A stretch of 64,000 nt of DNA from Variovorax sp. Root318D1. GTDB taxonomy: Bacteria; Pseudomonadota; Gammaproteobacteria; Burkholderiales; Burkholderiaceae_C. Each line of letters opens with the position of its first letter. Within the stretch, counting starts at the first letter, position 1. Positions 53,405 to 62,373 of this stretch are shown here, in pieces. The notes under the pieces are model-generated. The model was given only the letters and a program-made list of their open reading frames with translations, was not told where the DNA came from and searched no databases. Where the stretch lies: positions 204,926-268,925 of the forward strand of contig NZ_LMCQ01000024.1 of the NCBI RefSeq assembly GCF_001424835.1, read 5' to 3'. A program made the position numbers and the translations under genes.

Positions 53405-54481
53405 TCAGACCTTGGGCGTTTCCTCGCGTCCGCCAGGGTGCCGCGCAAAGCGCGCGGCGCCGCGGCTGTGCACCGGCGCCGGATCGTCCCAGGGCCAGCC
53501 GCCGAACTGCGTGCGGCGGTAGTCGTCCAGGGTCTGGCCGATCTCGGCCTGCGTGTTCATCACGAACGGGCCGTACTGCACCACCGGCTCGGCGATGGGG
53601 CGGCCCTGCAGCAGCAGGAACTCGCTGGCTTCGGCGTCGCCATTGCGCAGCTCCACGGACGCGTCGGCACGCAGCTCGATGGCGGTCGGGCCTTCCACGC
53701 GCCGGCCCGCGATGTGTGCGAAGGCGCCCTTGAAGAAGTACAGAACGCGCCGCGTGCCTTCGCCCGCGGCGGCCGGCAGCGTCCACTGGGCGCCCGGCGT
53801 CATCTTGAGCGTCCAGATCGCCACGTCGGCATCGGCCTTTGCGGCCCATGAATCGGGCGGCGGCGCAAGAGGCGCGATGGCTTCCCGTTCATTGCCCGCA
53901 GCGTCGCCGAAGCGGCCCGCGATGACAGCAACCTCGGTGCGACCGCCCTTCGCATCGTCCGATGCAAAGCGCGGAATCGCCTCCGACCAGAACATCGTGA
54001 AATGCGGCTCGGCCATCTTGCTCTGGGCCGGAAGGTTGAGCCAGATCTGGAACAGCTCCAGCGGATTGGGCGCGTTCGCATCGAGCAGCGGGAACATCTC
54101 CGAATGCACGATGCCCTTGCCGGCCGTGAGCCACTGCACGTCGCCGCCGCCGAAGCGCGCGGTGGCGCCCAGCGAATCGGAATGGTCGACCAGTCCCTTG
54201 CGAACGATGGTCACCGTCTCGAAACCCCGATGCGGGTGCGAGGGAAAGCCCGGCACCGTCTCGCCGTGATACATGCTCCAGCCGTCCTTGCGGCTGAAGT
54301 CCTGGCCAATCTGGCGGCCTGCCAGCGGGGCATCGGGACCCATCCGCGCGTTGGCCTTGGGATAGGCGTCGTCGTGATAGACGCAGAACAGGAACGGGTC
54401 GATCGTCTGCCACGGGAAGCCGAGCGGGCTCACCTGCAGCACTGGGCTGCTGCCTTCTTCATAACTCTTGTTGCTGGACAC
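53405..54481 (-). CDS. pirin family protein (first of two)
   Basis: A 358-residue bicupin. The N-terminal pirin cupin has metal ligands in HPHRGFETVTIVRKG and in VHSEMFP; the C-terminal cupin (about 215-320) is present. Bacterial pirins may be quercetinases or regulators of dehydrogenases. The start is GTG at 54481 (AAGGA upstream), giving MSSNKSYEEG; the frame is open further upstream without support. A second pirin gene lies at 60152. Confidence 0.9.
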   Translation of the reverse strand: MSSNKSYEEGSSPVLQVSPLGFPWQTIDPFLFCVYHDDAYPKANARMGPDAPLAGRQIGQDFSRKDGWSMYHGETVPGFPSHPHRGFETVTIVRKGLVDHSDSLGATARFGGGDVQWLTAGKGIVHSEMFPLLDANAPNPLELFQIWLNLPAQSKMAEPHFTMFWSEAIPRFASDDAKGGRTEVAVIAGRFGDAAGNEREAIAPLAPPPDSWAAKADADVAIWTLKMTPGAQWTLPAAAGEGTRRVLYFFKGAFAHIAGRRVEGPTAIELRADASVELRNGDAEASEFLLLQGRPIAEPVVQYGPFVMNTQAEIGQTLDDYRRTQFGGWPWDDPAPVHSRGAARFARHPGGREETPKV

Positions 54482-54638
54482 CTCGATATTCCTTTCCGGT
54501 GATCGCGCCGCGGAAGGTGCGGCAACATTGTTCCTCGGAATATCGGGGCGAACGTGCTTTAAGGAAGGTGCCTTCCGTGCAACAGTGAAGAGCGCATATG
54601 GAACGATGGGCATCGTTCTTGTTCTCTTCGGCCGTGCC

Positions 54639-55055
54639 TTACTGCGGAGGCATCTCGGCGTTCGGGTCCATGTAGCTCAGCTCCCACAGGTGGCCGTCGA
54701 TGTCCTGGAAGCCGTGGCCGTACATGAAGCCATAGTCCTGCGGCGCGCGCGGCACCGTGCCGCCCGCGGCCAAGGCCTTGGCCACCATCTCGTCGACCTC
54801 GGCCCGGCTTTCGCACGAGAGGCACAGCAGCACCTCGGTGCTCTTGCTGGTGTCGGTAAGGCTCTTGTCGGTGAAGGTCTTGAAGAAGTCTTCGACCAGC
54901 AGCATGGCGTGGATGCTGCCCTCCTGGATCACCATGCAGGCGGCATTCGCGTCGGTGAAGTTCTCGTTGAAGGTGTAGCCCAGCGCCGCAAAGAAAGCCT
55001 TGGACTTCTCCAGGTTCTTGACGGCGAGGTTCACGAAGATCTGCTTGTTGGCCAT
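54639..55055 (-). CDS. VOC family protein (glyoxalase-like)
   Basis: A 138-residue protein of the vicinal oxygen chelate fold, with the start KQIFVNLAVKNLEKSKAFFA and end HLWELSYMDPNAEMP. It resembles the PhnB/YaeR-like uncharacterised members. AGGAAG lies upstream of the ATG at 55055. Substrate unknown. Confidence 0.9.
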   Translation of the reverse strand: MANKQIFVNLAVKNLEKSKAFFAALGYTFNENFTDANAACMVIQEGSIHAMLLVEDFFKTFTDKSLTDTSKSTEVLLCLSCESRAEVDEMVAKALAAGGTVPRAPQDYGFMYGHGFQDIDGHLWELSYMDPNAEMPPQ

Positions 55056-55155
55056 GGGTTGTCTTCCTGTTTCGATGAAGAGTGGATCGGATGTTTGCCG
55101 ACGTGTTGTGTACGCCGTCCACAAAAGATATCAAAGAAAATGGACGGCGTCCACA

Positions 55156-56535
55156 TTATTTTTCAAGCGCTGTTCTCGTCAGCAATCGGGCCAGGGCGAT
55201 GGTGCTGCGGTCCTCGAAGTACGGACCGACGATCTGCACACCCAGTGGCAATCCGCCCTTCGCGAAGCCCGCGGGAGCGACCGTGGCCGGCAATCCGCCA
55301 AGGCTCGCCAGGGCGGCCCAGACGCCCAGCGCCTCATACGGTGTAGCGACTCCATCGATAGTGAGTATTCGCTTGTTGAAATCCGGCTCGCTCACATGCT
55401 CGAAGGCCGCGCAGCCGACCGCGGGACACAGCACCGCGTCGAATTGCGTAAACAGTGCCCGCAGTTGCGTCCGAATGCGCGTGCGCGTGGCGAGCAGGTC
55501 GAACCAGGCATGCCGCGACATCGGCGACCGGCCGCCCGGCTCGACGTGCGCGAGCACGGTCTGCACAATCTGGTCGTAGGTGTCGCCGATCTCGGCCAGA
55601 TCGGGCAACAGATCGGACGCTTCGGTCACTACGGCGCCCGCCTTCGCCAGCCCCCGGCCCGCGCCTTCGACGGTGGCGCGCACCTCCGCCGCCACGGGGG
55701 CCTGCGGATGCTTCGTGACCACGAGCACACGCCAATTCTTGGCGGCCGTGCGGCGCGGCGCAGGTAGCGCGAAGCAACCTTTTGCCACATGGGCTGCATC
55801 GGGCCCAGACAGCACCTGGAGCGCCAGCAACAGGTCGTCGGCGCAATGGCCGATCGGCCCGATTACCGAAGGCAGCCCCGAGGGTGCCTCCTCGGTGCCC
55901 GGAAACGCAAAGCCGCGCGTTGGCAGCAGGCCCTCGCTCGGCTTGTGCGTGTACACGCCGCAAAAGCTCGCGGGCACACGCAACGAACCTGTCAGGTCGC
56001 TGCCCAGTTCCAACGCCACCATGCCCGTGGCCACCGCCACGGCGCCGCCGCCCGACGAGCCGCCCGGCGTGCGCGCGTGGTCGAGCGGGTGCACCGTGCG
56101 GCCATATACCGGGTTGTCGCATTGCCAGTCGGCCAGGCCTGGCGGCACGTTCGTCTTGCCCAGAATCACCGCGCCCGCCGCCTTGAGACGCTGCACCGCG
56201 ATGGCGTCGTGTGGCGGAACGAAATCGCGGAACGGCGGCAGGCCCCAGCAGGTCGGCAGGCCCGCGACGTTGAAGGCTTCCTTCACCGTCATCGGCACGC
56301 CGAGCAGCGGCCGCCGTTCGCCGCGCGCGAGGGCCGCATCGGCTTCGGCAGCCTGGCGCCGCGCACGGGCGAAGTCGCGTACGACCACCGCGTTCAGCGC
56401 GCCATCGAGCGCTTCGATGCGGGCGATGGCTGCTTCGCAAAGGTCAGCGGCGCTCACCTGCCCGGCGGCCAGTGCCCTGGCCGACCGTGCAGCGCCCGCG
56501 GCGAGCAATGCAGTGGGGTCGTGTGTAGCGCGCAT
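55156..56535 (-). CDS. amidase signature family protein
   Basis: A 459-residue hydrolase of the amidase signature (AS) class. The Ser-cis-Ser-Lys triad is visible: Lys in VPMTVKEAFNVAG, Ser in RTPGGSSGGGAVAVA, and the nucleophile Ser in GSDLTGSLRVPA. Substrate is unknown; neighbours do not point to a pathway. The start at 56535 is chosen to avoid the divergent CYTH gene, but ATGs at 56550, 56553, 56562 and 56577 are in frame and would overlap that gene. Confidence 0.88.
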   Translation of the reverse strand: MRATHDPTALLAAGAARSARALAAGQVSAADLCEAAIARIEALDGALNAVVVRDFARARRQAAEADAALARGERRPLLGVPMTVKEAFNVAGLPTCWGLPPFRDFVPPHDAIAVQRLKAAGAVILGKTNVPPGLADWQCDNPVYGRTVHPLDHARTPGGSSGGGAVAVATGMVALELGSDLTGSLRVPASFCGVYTHKPSEGLLPTRGFAFPGTEEAPSGLPSVIGPIGHCADDLLLALQVLSGPDAAHVAKGCFALPAPRRTAAKNWRVLVVTKHPQAPVAAEVRATVEGAGRGLAKAGAVVTEASDLLPDLAEIGDTYDQIVQTVLAHVEPGGRSPMSRHAWFDLLATRTRIRTQLRALFTQFDAVLCPAVGCAAFEHVSEPDFNKRILTIDGVATPYEALGVWAALASLGGLPATVAPAGFAKGGLPLGVQIVGPYFEDRSTIALARLLTRTALEK

Positions 56536-56560
56536 GGTGAAGACGGGCATCATGGCCGCC

Positions 56561-58168
56561 ATGGAAATCGAGTTCAAGTTTCATATTCCCGCCGAGCGCC
56601 TGCAAGCGGTGGAGGCCGCCATGCGGCGCGGCGCGGTCGTCCGCACGCGTCTGCAGGCGCGCTACTTCGACACCGCCGACCAGGCGCTGGCCGCGCAAGG
56701 CATCGTGCTGCGGCTGCGCAAGGAAGGGCGGCGCTGGGTTCAGACCGTCAAGGCCACCGGCGACAACGCGCTGCACCGGCTCGAGCACAACGTCGACCTG
56801 GGCGCAGCAGCGGCCGGCAGCGCAGCGCCGCTGATCGACCCTCAGCGCCACCAGGGCACGCCCGTGGGCGACCGGCTCGCCAAGGTGCTGGCCGCAAGCG
56901 GCGCGCCTCTGGTCGAGCGCCAGTCCACCGACATCGTGCGGCTCACCCGCGACGTGCGCACCACCGGGGCGGGCGGCGCAGCGGTCGAGCTGGCGCTCGA
57001 CGTCGGCAAGGTCGTCGCCCACGCGGGCACGCCCGACGAGCGCGAATCGCCCGTGTGCGAGCTGGAGCTCGAACTCAAGCGCGGCGATGTGCGAGGCCTG
57101 GTCGCGCTCGCACGCCGATGGTCCCACCAGCACGGCCTGTGGTTCAGCACCGTTTCGAAGGCCGAGCGCGGCGCGCGCCTCTTGGCCAAGCTCGACGTGG
57201 TGCCGGCCGTCAAAGCCGAGACGCCGCGTTTTGCCAAAGAGCCCGACGGCCATGCCATCCAGCAAGGCGTGGTCGCGTCGTGCCTGGCGCAGATGCTGCC
57301 CAACGCCAGCGAGATCGCGGCGGGCAGCACTGATGAGGAACAGATCCACCAATTGCGCATCGGCATCCGGCGCCTGCGCAGCGCGATCCGCGAACTGGCG
57401 GGGCTCGACGAGCGGACGGATCTTTTCAACGGCGCTGAATGGGAGCCGCCACTAGTCGAGGCCTTTCGCGCGCTTGGCGTGCTGCGCGACCGCGACCAAG
57501 TGGTCAAGCTGGCGCAGCCGCAACTGCGAGACGCGGGGGCGCCGGAGTTCGATCCGCTGGCCGGCGACGATGCGGCAGCGGCCCACGCACCTTCGCCTGG
57601 TGACGTCGTGCGCGCGCCGGCTTTGCAATCGGTACTGGTTTCGCTGATCGGGTTTACCGCGGCAACGGTTGCAGTGGAAGCCGCACCGAAAAGTGATGCC
57701 GAAGCACCCAAACAAGCCCCGTCGCCATCGGGGCCGTTGGATGCCAGCAATGCGCGCCGCTATCTGCGCAAGCGCTTGCAGCATCTGCATGAACAGATCG
57801 TCCGCGATGGCCAGCGCTTCGAATCGCTGAGCTCCGAAGACCAGCATCGCACGCGCAAGAGGCTCAAGCGCCTGCGCTACCTCGCCGAGTTCGTGATGCC
57901 GTTGTTCGCGGATGCGGACGATAAAGAAAAATCAGCCGCCGAGCGCTACCTGAAACGCCTGCGCCCGGCGCAAGACGCACTGGGCGAGTTCAACGACGAG
58001 GCTGTCGCACAGGCCCTCTACCGCGAGGCCACCGCGCGCGATGCGCGCGCCTGGTTCGCCGTGGGCTGGTTCAGCGCGCGCCACGCGGTGGGCGCAAAGG
58101 CGTCCCGCAAGGCGCTCGGCAAGATCGTGAAGGCGCCGCGGTTTTGGAAGAAGAAAAAGCAGAACTAG
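56561..58168 (+). CDS. CYTH and CHAD domain-containing protein
   Basis: A 535-residue protein. The N-terminal CYTH domain (about 1-200) begins with the diagnostic EIEFKFHIP and includes RYFDTADQALAAQGIVLRLR, the tunnel that hydrolyses triphosphate. The C-terminal CHAD domain (about 225-525) is helical and His-rich, with HQLRIGIRRLRSAIREL and RTRKRLKRLRYLAEFV, and binds polyphosphate in relatives. The protein is likely an inorganic triphosphatase/polyphosphate-related protein. An alternative start at 56552 adds three residues. Confidence 0.92.
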   Translation: MEIEFKFHIPAERLQAVEAAMRRGAVVRTRLQARYFDTADQALAAQGIVLRLRKEGRRWVQTVKATGDNALHRLEHNVDLGAAAAGSAAPLIDPQRHQGTPVGDRLAKVLAASGAPLVERQSTDIVRLTRDVRTTGAGGAAVELALDVGKVVAHAGTPDERESPVCELELELKRGDVRGLVALARRWSHQHGLWFSTVSKAERGARLLAKLDVVPAVKAETPRFAKEPDGHAIQQGVVASCLAQMLPNASEIAAGSTDEEQIHQLRIGIRRLRSAIRELAGLDERTDLFNGAEWEPPLVEAFRALGVLRDRDQVVKLAQPQLRDAGAPEFDPLAGDDAAAAHAPSPGDVVRAPALQSVLVSLIGFTAATVAVEAAPKSDAEAPKQAPSPSGPLDASNARRYLRKRLQHLHEQIVRDGQRFESLSSEDQHRTRKRLKRLRYLAEFVMPLFADADDKEKSAAERYLKRLRPAQDALGEFNDEAVAQALYREATARDARAWFAVGWFSARHAVGAKASRKALGKIVKAPRFWKKKKQN

Positions 58169-58186
58169 GCGACTGAAACCCAACGG

Positions 58187-58663
58187 TCAGTGATGGTGCC
58201 CGTGCGCCCCATGCACATGCCGATGCTCGATCTCCACCGGCAGCGCCGCGCGCACGTCCGTCACCTGCAGGCTGAAGCGCAGTGCCTTGCCGGCCCACGG
58301 ATGGTTGCCGTCGAGCAACACGATCGGGCCCTTGATCTTCATCACGGTAAAGAGGTGCTCGCGCCCGTCGTCGAGCCGCCCTTCCAACTGCCCGCCGACT
58401 TTCACGCCCGGCGGAAAGTCGGCCTTCGGAATGCTGCGCACCAGCGACTCGTCCCTCAGGCCGAAGGCGTCTTCCGGCGCCAGATGCAGCGTGGTCTGGA
58501 AGCCCTTTTCCTTGCCATCGAGCGCTTCCTCGATCTTGGGCAGCGTGTTCTCGTACCCGCCATGCAGATATGCCATCGGCTCGGGGCTGGCTTCGATCAG
58601 CTTGCCCTGTGCGTCGGCGACCTTGTACTTGAGGGTGACGACGGTGTCTTTTTCGATTTTCAT
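58187..58663 (-). CDS. FKBP-type peptidyl-prolyl isomerase, SlyD-like with His-rich tail
   Basis: A 158-residue protein with the SlyD pattern: FKBP half-domains (MKIEKDTVVTLKYKVADAQG; YLHGGYENTLPKIEEAL) and the inserted IF chaperone domain (GFQTTLHLAPEDAFG). The C terminus is HRHVHGAHGHHH, a short metal-binding His tail, as in SlyD, which binds nickel. The start at 58663 (MKIEKD) is the family start; an ATG three codons earlier lies at 58672. It follows the LysR gene on the same strand by 38 bases. Confidence 0.92.
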   Translation of the reverse strand: MKIEKDTVVTLKYKVADAQGKLIEASPEPMAYLHGGYENTLPKIEEALDGKEKGFQTTLHLAPEDAFGLRDESLVRSIPKADFPPGVKVGGQLEGRLDDGREHLFTVMKIKGPIVLLDGNHPWAGKALRFSLQVTDVRAALPVEIEHRHVHGAHGHHH

Positions 58664-58701
58664 GAAGGGCATTTTCTGTGCAAATCGGCCGGCCGGTGGC
58701 G

Positions 58702-59628
58702 CTACGCCCCCACCCGCAACATCTCCGGCAACCCCTCCACCCCCTGCAGCTTCTCCATCACCATGCCGATGAACGCCGACACCGCCAGCGGCAGGTGCTT
58801 GCGGCTCGGATACAGCACGCTTAGCCCCTGCCCGGTGCGCTGGTACTGCGGCAGCACCCGCACGAGCCGGCCGGCTTCAAGGTCGAGCCGGGCCATGGTG
58901 GGTGGCAGCAGCGCGACGCCCAGGCCGGCGAGTGCGGCCTTGCGCAATGCCTGCGCGGTGTTGCCGGTGAAACGGCCCGCCACCTGCACTTCTTCTTCCG
59001 CGCCGTCGGGACCGGCCAGGCGCCACACGGTGCGGCCACTGGGATGGGGCGAGGTGATGCAGTCGTGGCTCACCAGGTCTTGCAAGGTGGCGGGCGCGCC
59101 GCGCGCGGCAATGTACTCGGGGCTCGCGACCATGCCGTCGGTCCGCACGCTCATGAGCTTGCGGCCGACATAACCTGAGTCGGGCAATGCGCCGCCGCGA
59201 AAGGCGATGTCGATCTGCTCGGCGATCAGGTCGGCCTTGGCGTCGCTGAGCACGAAGTCGACGCGCACCAGCGGATGCGCGGCCAGGAAGTCGGCGACCC
59301 ACTCCATCGGGAAGAAATCGAAGAAGTCGGCGGTGGCTGCGACGCGCACCAGGCCGCTGGGTTCGCGGCTGCCGGTGATCAGTTCCTGGCCAGCCTCGAC
59401 CAGCCCGTCGACCGCGCCCGCGCAGCGCTCATGAAAGGCCTCGCCCGCGCTGGTGAGCGTGAGCTTGCGGGTGGAGCGCTGCATCAGCCGCGTGCCCAGC
59501 TGCGCTTCCAACTGCTGGACGCGCCGGCTCACGGTGTTGGGCGGCAGGCCGAGCCGACGCGCCGCCTCGGCAAAGCTGCCGTGGCGCACCACCTGCACAA
59601 ACACTGCGATGTCGTTGAGGTCGAGCAT
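58702..59628 (-). CDS. LysR family transcriptional regulator
   Basis: A 308-residue LTTR with an N-terminal winged HTH (MLDLNDIAVFVQVVRHGSFAEAARRLGLPP, the last part the recognition region) and a C-terminal effector domain (about 90-300). It is divergent from the doxX-pirin pair, the classic LysR layout, so it probably controls those genes and itself. The binding motif (T-N11-A) was not located with confidence in the short intergenic space (59629-59713). Confidence 0.92.
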   Translation of the reverse strand: MLDLNDIAVFVQVVRHGSFAEAARRLGLPPNTVSRRVQQLEAQLGTRLMQRSTRKLTLTSAGEAFHERCAGAVDGLVEAGQELITGSREPSGLVRVAATADFFDFFPMEWVADFLAAHPLVRVDFVLSDAKADLIAEQIDIAFRGGALPDSGYVGRKLMSVRTDGMVASPEYIAARGAPATLQDLVSHDCITSPHPSGRTVWRLAGPDGAEEEVQVAGRFTGNTAQALRKAALAGLGVALLPPTMARLDLEAGRLVRVLPQYQRTGQGLSVLYPSRKHLPLAVSAFIGMVMEKLQGVEGLPEMLRVGA

Positions 59629-59713
59629 GACGGCGATTCCTTCTTTATGTGGACGAGTGCAATACGATTCTGCCGTCTAGTCGATTAATGGGTGCGGTCC
59701 TAACCTTGGACCC

Positions 59714-60100
59714 ATGACTTCTTCAACCTTTTCTTCTCCCACCCAGCGCCGCATCGTCTGGGGTCTTCGCATCCTTCTGGCGCTGGCTTTCGGTGCGGCG
59801 GGCATCGCCAAGCTGTCCGGCGCACCGCAGATGGTCCAGGTGTTCGAGGCCATCGGCTTCGGCCAGTGGTTCCGCTATGTGACCGGCGTGGTCGAAGTCG
59901 GCGGCGCGGTGCTGCTGCTGGTGCCGGCGACCGGTTTCCTCGGCGGCTTGCTGATGGCCGTGACCATGGTTTTCGGCGTGGCCACGCACCTGGTGCTGAT
60001 CGGCGGCAACCCTGCACCGGCCATGGTGCTCGCACTGCTTTCGGCGTTCGTGACCTGGCGCCTGCGGCCCCTCACGCGGCTGGCGGCCAGAGCGGCCTGA
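59714..60100 (+). CDS. DoxX family membrane protein
   Basis: A 128-residue protein with four transmembrane helices in the DoxX layout (ILLALAFGAAGIAKLSG; YVTGVVEVGGAVLLLV). Function in general is unclear. It shares a divergent promoter region with the LysR regulator and precedes a pirin gene by 51 bases that include a pyrimidine-rich run. Confidence 0.88.
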   Translation: MTSSTFSSPTQRRIVWGLRILLALAFGAAGIAKLSGAPQMVQVFEAIGFGQWFRYVTGVVEVGGAVLLLVPATGFLGGLLMAVTMVFGVATHLVLIGGNPAPAMVLALLSAFVTWRLRPLTRLAARAA

Positions 60101-60136
60101 TCTCTTCTTCCTCTTGTTCTTCTTCTTCTTCTATCG
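60101..60136 (+). repeat. pyrimidine-rich TTC tract
   Basis: Between doxX and pirin there is a run of TCTTC/TTC units broken by a few bases. It is low complexity DNA, which may be slip-prone, but no reading frame depends on it. Confidence 0.5.
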
Positions 60137-60151
60137 ATTCAGGAGCATCCC

Positions 60152-61021
60152 ATGACCACCGCCGTTGCCATTGCTGCAACCACCACCGAAGCCCGCCCCA
60201 TCGTCTACCGCACGCGCGGCTCGCAGCACGGGCCGATCATCCGGCTCATGAGCCCGGGCGACCTGGGCGAATTTCTGAAGCCCTTCGTGTTCCTCGACCT
60301 GTTCGGTTTCGACACCACCGGCAGCCGCAAGGGGTTCGGCATTCACCCGCACTCGGGCATCGCCACGCTGACGTGGCTGATCGAAGGCGACACGGCGTAC
60401 GAAGACACGACCGGCGAAAAAGGCGTGCTGCCGGCCGGCGGCGTCGAATGGATGCGCGCCGGCAACGGCGTATGGCACGACGGTGCGCCCGCGCCGGACA
60501 CGAAGCGCGTGCAGGGCTTCCAACTCTGGGTTGCTTTGCCGGCAGCGGAAGAAAACGCGCCGGCCCAAAGCATCTACCTGGCACCCTCGCAGGTACCGAG
60601 CGAAGGCCCGGCGCGCGTCCTGCTCGGTCGCTACGGCGCGGCGCAAAGCCCCATTCCGGCCCCCGCGCCCATGAACTACCTGGCCGTCCAGCTGAAAGAC
60701 GGCGAGCACTGGCGCTACACGCCGCCCGCCGGCCACACGGTGGGCTGGGTCGCAGTCAACGCCGGCCAGCTCGACGCCGGTGACGGCAGTGGCGAGCCGA
60801 TCGCCACCGGCGAACTCGCGGTGTTCGAGGAATCCGGCGCGGCCATCGACTTCGTGGCCCACGGCGACACGTCCTTCGTGCTGGGCTCCGCCGTGAAGCA
60901 CCCGCACGACCTGGTGATGGGACGCTACTCGGTTCACACCAGCAAGGCGGCGCTCGATCAGGGCGAAGCCGAGATCCGGCGCATCGGGGCGCAGCTGCGC
61001 GAGCAAGGGCGCCTCGGCTGA
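60152..61021 (+). CDS. pirin family protein (second of two)
   Basis: A 289-residue protein with the pirin N-terminal cupin (FGIHPHSGIATLTWLIEG with metal His, then GVEWMRAGNGVWHDG) and a C-terminal pirin domain (about 170-270). Together with DoxX under a LysR regulator it forms a stress- or electrophile-responsive type of operon seen in several proteobacteria; that reading is inference. It differs markedly in length from the first pirin in the window. Confidence 0.92.
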   Translation: MTTAVAIAATTTEARPIVYRTRGSQHGPIIRLMSPGDLGEFLKPFVFLDLFGFDTTGSRKGFGIHPHSGIATLTWLIEGDTAYEDTTGEKGVLPAGGVEWMRAGNGVWHDGAPAPDTKRVQGFQLWVALPAAEENAPAQSIYLAPSQVPSEGPARVLLGRYGAAQSPIPAPAPMNYLAVQLKDGEHWRYTPPAGHTVGWVAVNAGQLDAGDGSGEPIATGELAVFEESGAAIDFVAHGDTSFVLGSAVKHPHDLVMGRYSVHTSKAALDQGEAEIRRIGAQLREQGRLG

Positions 61022-61126
61022 GGCTGGTTTCGCTTTGGGCCCGCCCGGCGCAAACGAGCGTGCAAGCGGTGGGCGGCTGCGCCAGAATCGTTCGCTTCGA
61101 ACGACTCCGCTGCAGTTCCCACCCTC

Positions 61127-62332
61127 ATGAACATCGTCGACTCTTTCGCCAGCAACGCCTCCCGCTTCGTCGATATCCGGCGCGACATCCACGCCCACCC
61201 CGAACTTGGTTTCGAAGAACACCGCACCTCCGAAAAGGTGGCGGGCCTGCTCGCCGAATGGGGCATCGAGGTGCACCGCGGCATTGCGGGCACCGGCCTT
61301 GTCGGCGTGCTGCGCAAGGGCACCGGCACACGCACCATCGGCCTGCGCGCCGACATGGACGCGCTGCCGCTGCACGAGGCCAACGAGTTCGCCCACAAGT
61401 CCACGCACGCGGGCCGCATGCATGCCTGCGGCCACGACGGCCACACCACCATGCTGCTGGCCGCCGCGTGGCACCTGTCGCAGCAGGGGCCGGATGACTT
61501 CGACGGCACCGTGCATTTCATCTTCCAGCCCGCCGAGGAGATGGGCAAGGCCGGCGCCAAGAAGATGATCCAGGACGGCCTGTTCGAGCGCTTCCCGTGC
61601 GACGCGGTCTTTGCGCTGCACAACTTCCCGGTTGGCGACGTGGGCCGCTTCGCGCTCAACGAGGGCGCGCTGATGGCGTCGAGCAATACCTACAAGATCA
61701 CGGTGCGCGGACGCGGTACGCATGCCTCGATGCCGCACACCGGCATCGACCCCGTGGCCGCGGTGATCACACTTGCACAGCAGCTGCAGACCATCGTGCC
61801 GCGCACCATCCCGAGCACCGAGCGCGCGCTGCTTGCGGTCACGCAGCTGCAGGGCTCGGATGCGCCCAACGTGATTCCCGACGTGGCGACCGTCGGCGGA
61901 ACCATCCGCACCTTCTCCATCGAAGCCATCGACAAGATCGAGGCCCGGCTGCGCGAAGTGGCTGCCGGCGTGGCCGCGGCACACGGCTGCACGGCGGAGG
62001 TTTTCTTCAACCGCTCTTCGCCGCCGGTGGTCAATCACGTGGCCGAGGCGCGCTTTGCCGCCAGTGTGATGCGCGAAGTGGTGGGCGACGACATGGTGAC
62101 CGACAACTTTCCCGCTGTGATGGGTGCCGAAGACTTCGCCCACATGCTGCTAGCGCGGCCCGGCTGCTACGCCTTCCTGGGCAATGGCGACGGCGACCAC
62201 CGGCTGGGTGGCCACGGGCCCGGCCCTTGCATCATCCACAACACCTCGTTCGACTTCAACGACGAGATCATTCCGATCGGCGCCAGCTACTTCGTGAAGC
62301 TGGTGCAGCGCTGGCTGCCTTCGGGCGGCTGA
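61127..62332 (+). CDS. M20 family amidohydrolase (hippurate hydrolase/aminoacylase-like)
   Basis: A 401-residue cytoplasmic dizinc hydrolase of the M20D (AbgA/HipO) subgroup: RRDIHAHPELGFEEHRTS near residue 20, GLRADMDALPLHE, CGHDGHTTMLLAAAW, and FQPAEEMGKAGAKKM with Glu base and ligand. Substrates of the group are N-acyl amino acids. A Bug-type binding protein gene follows 41 bases downstream, so it may process a compound taken up by that system. Confidence 0.92.
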   Translation: MNIVDSFASNASRFVDIRRDIHAHPELGFEEHRTSEKVAGLLAEWGIEVHRGIAGTGLVGVLRKGTGTRTIGLRADMDALPLHEANEFAHKSTHAGRMHACGHDGHTTMLLAAAWHLSQQGPDDFDGTVHFIFQPAEEMGKAGAKKMIQDGLFERFPCDAVFALHNFPVGDVGRFALNEGALMASSNTYKITVRGRGTHASMPHTGIDPVAAVITLAQQLQTIVPRTIPSTERALLAVTQLQGSDAPNVIPDVATVGGTIRTFSIEAIDKIEARLREVAAGVAAAHGCTAEVFFNRSSPPVVNHVAEARFAASVMREVVGDDMVTDNFPAVMGAEDFAHMLLARPGCYAFLGNGDGDHRLGGHGPGPCIIHNTSFDFNDEIIPIGASYFVKLVQRWLPSGG

Positions 62333-62373
62333 ACTTTTTTTCTGTTGACGACGATGATGAAAGCGGCCACCTG

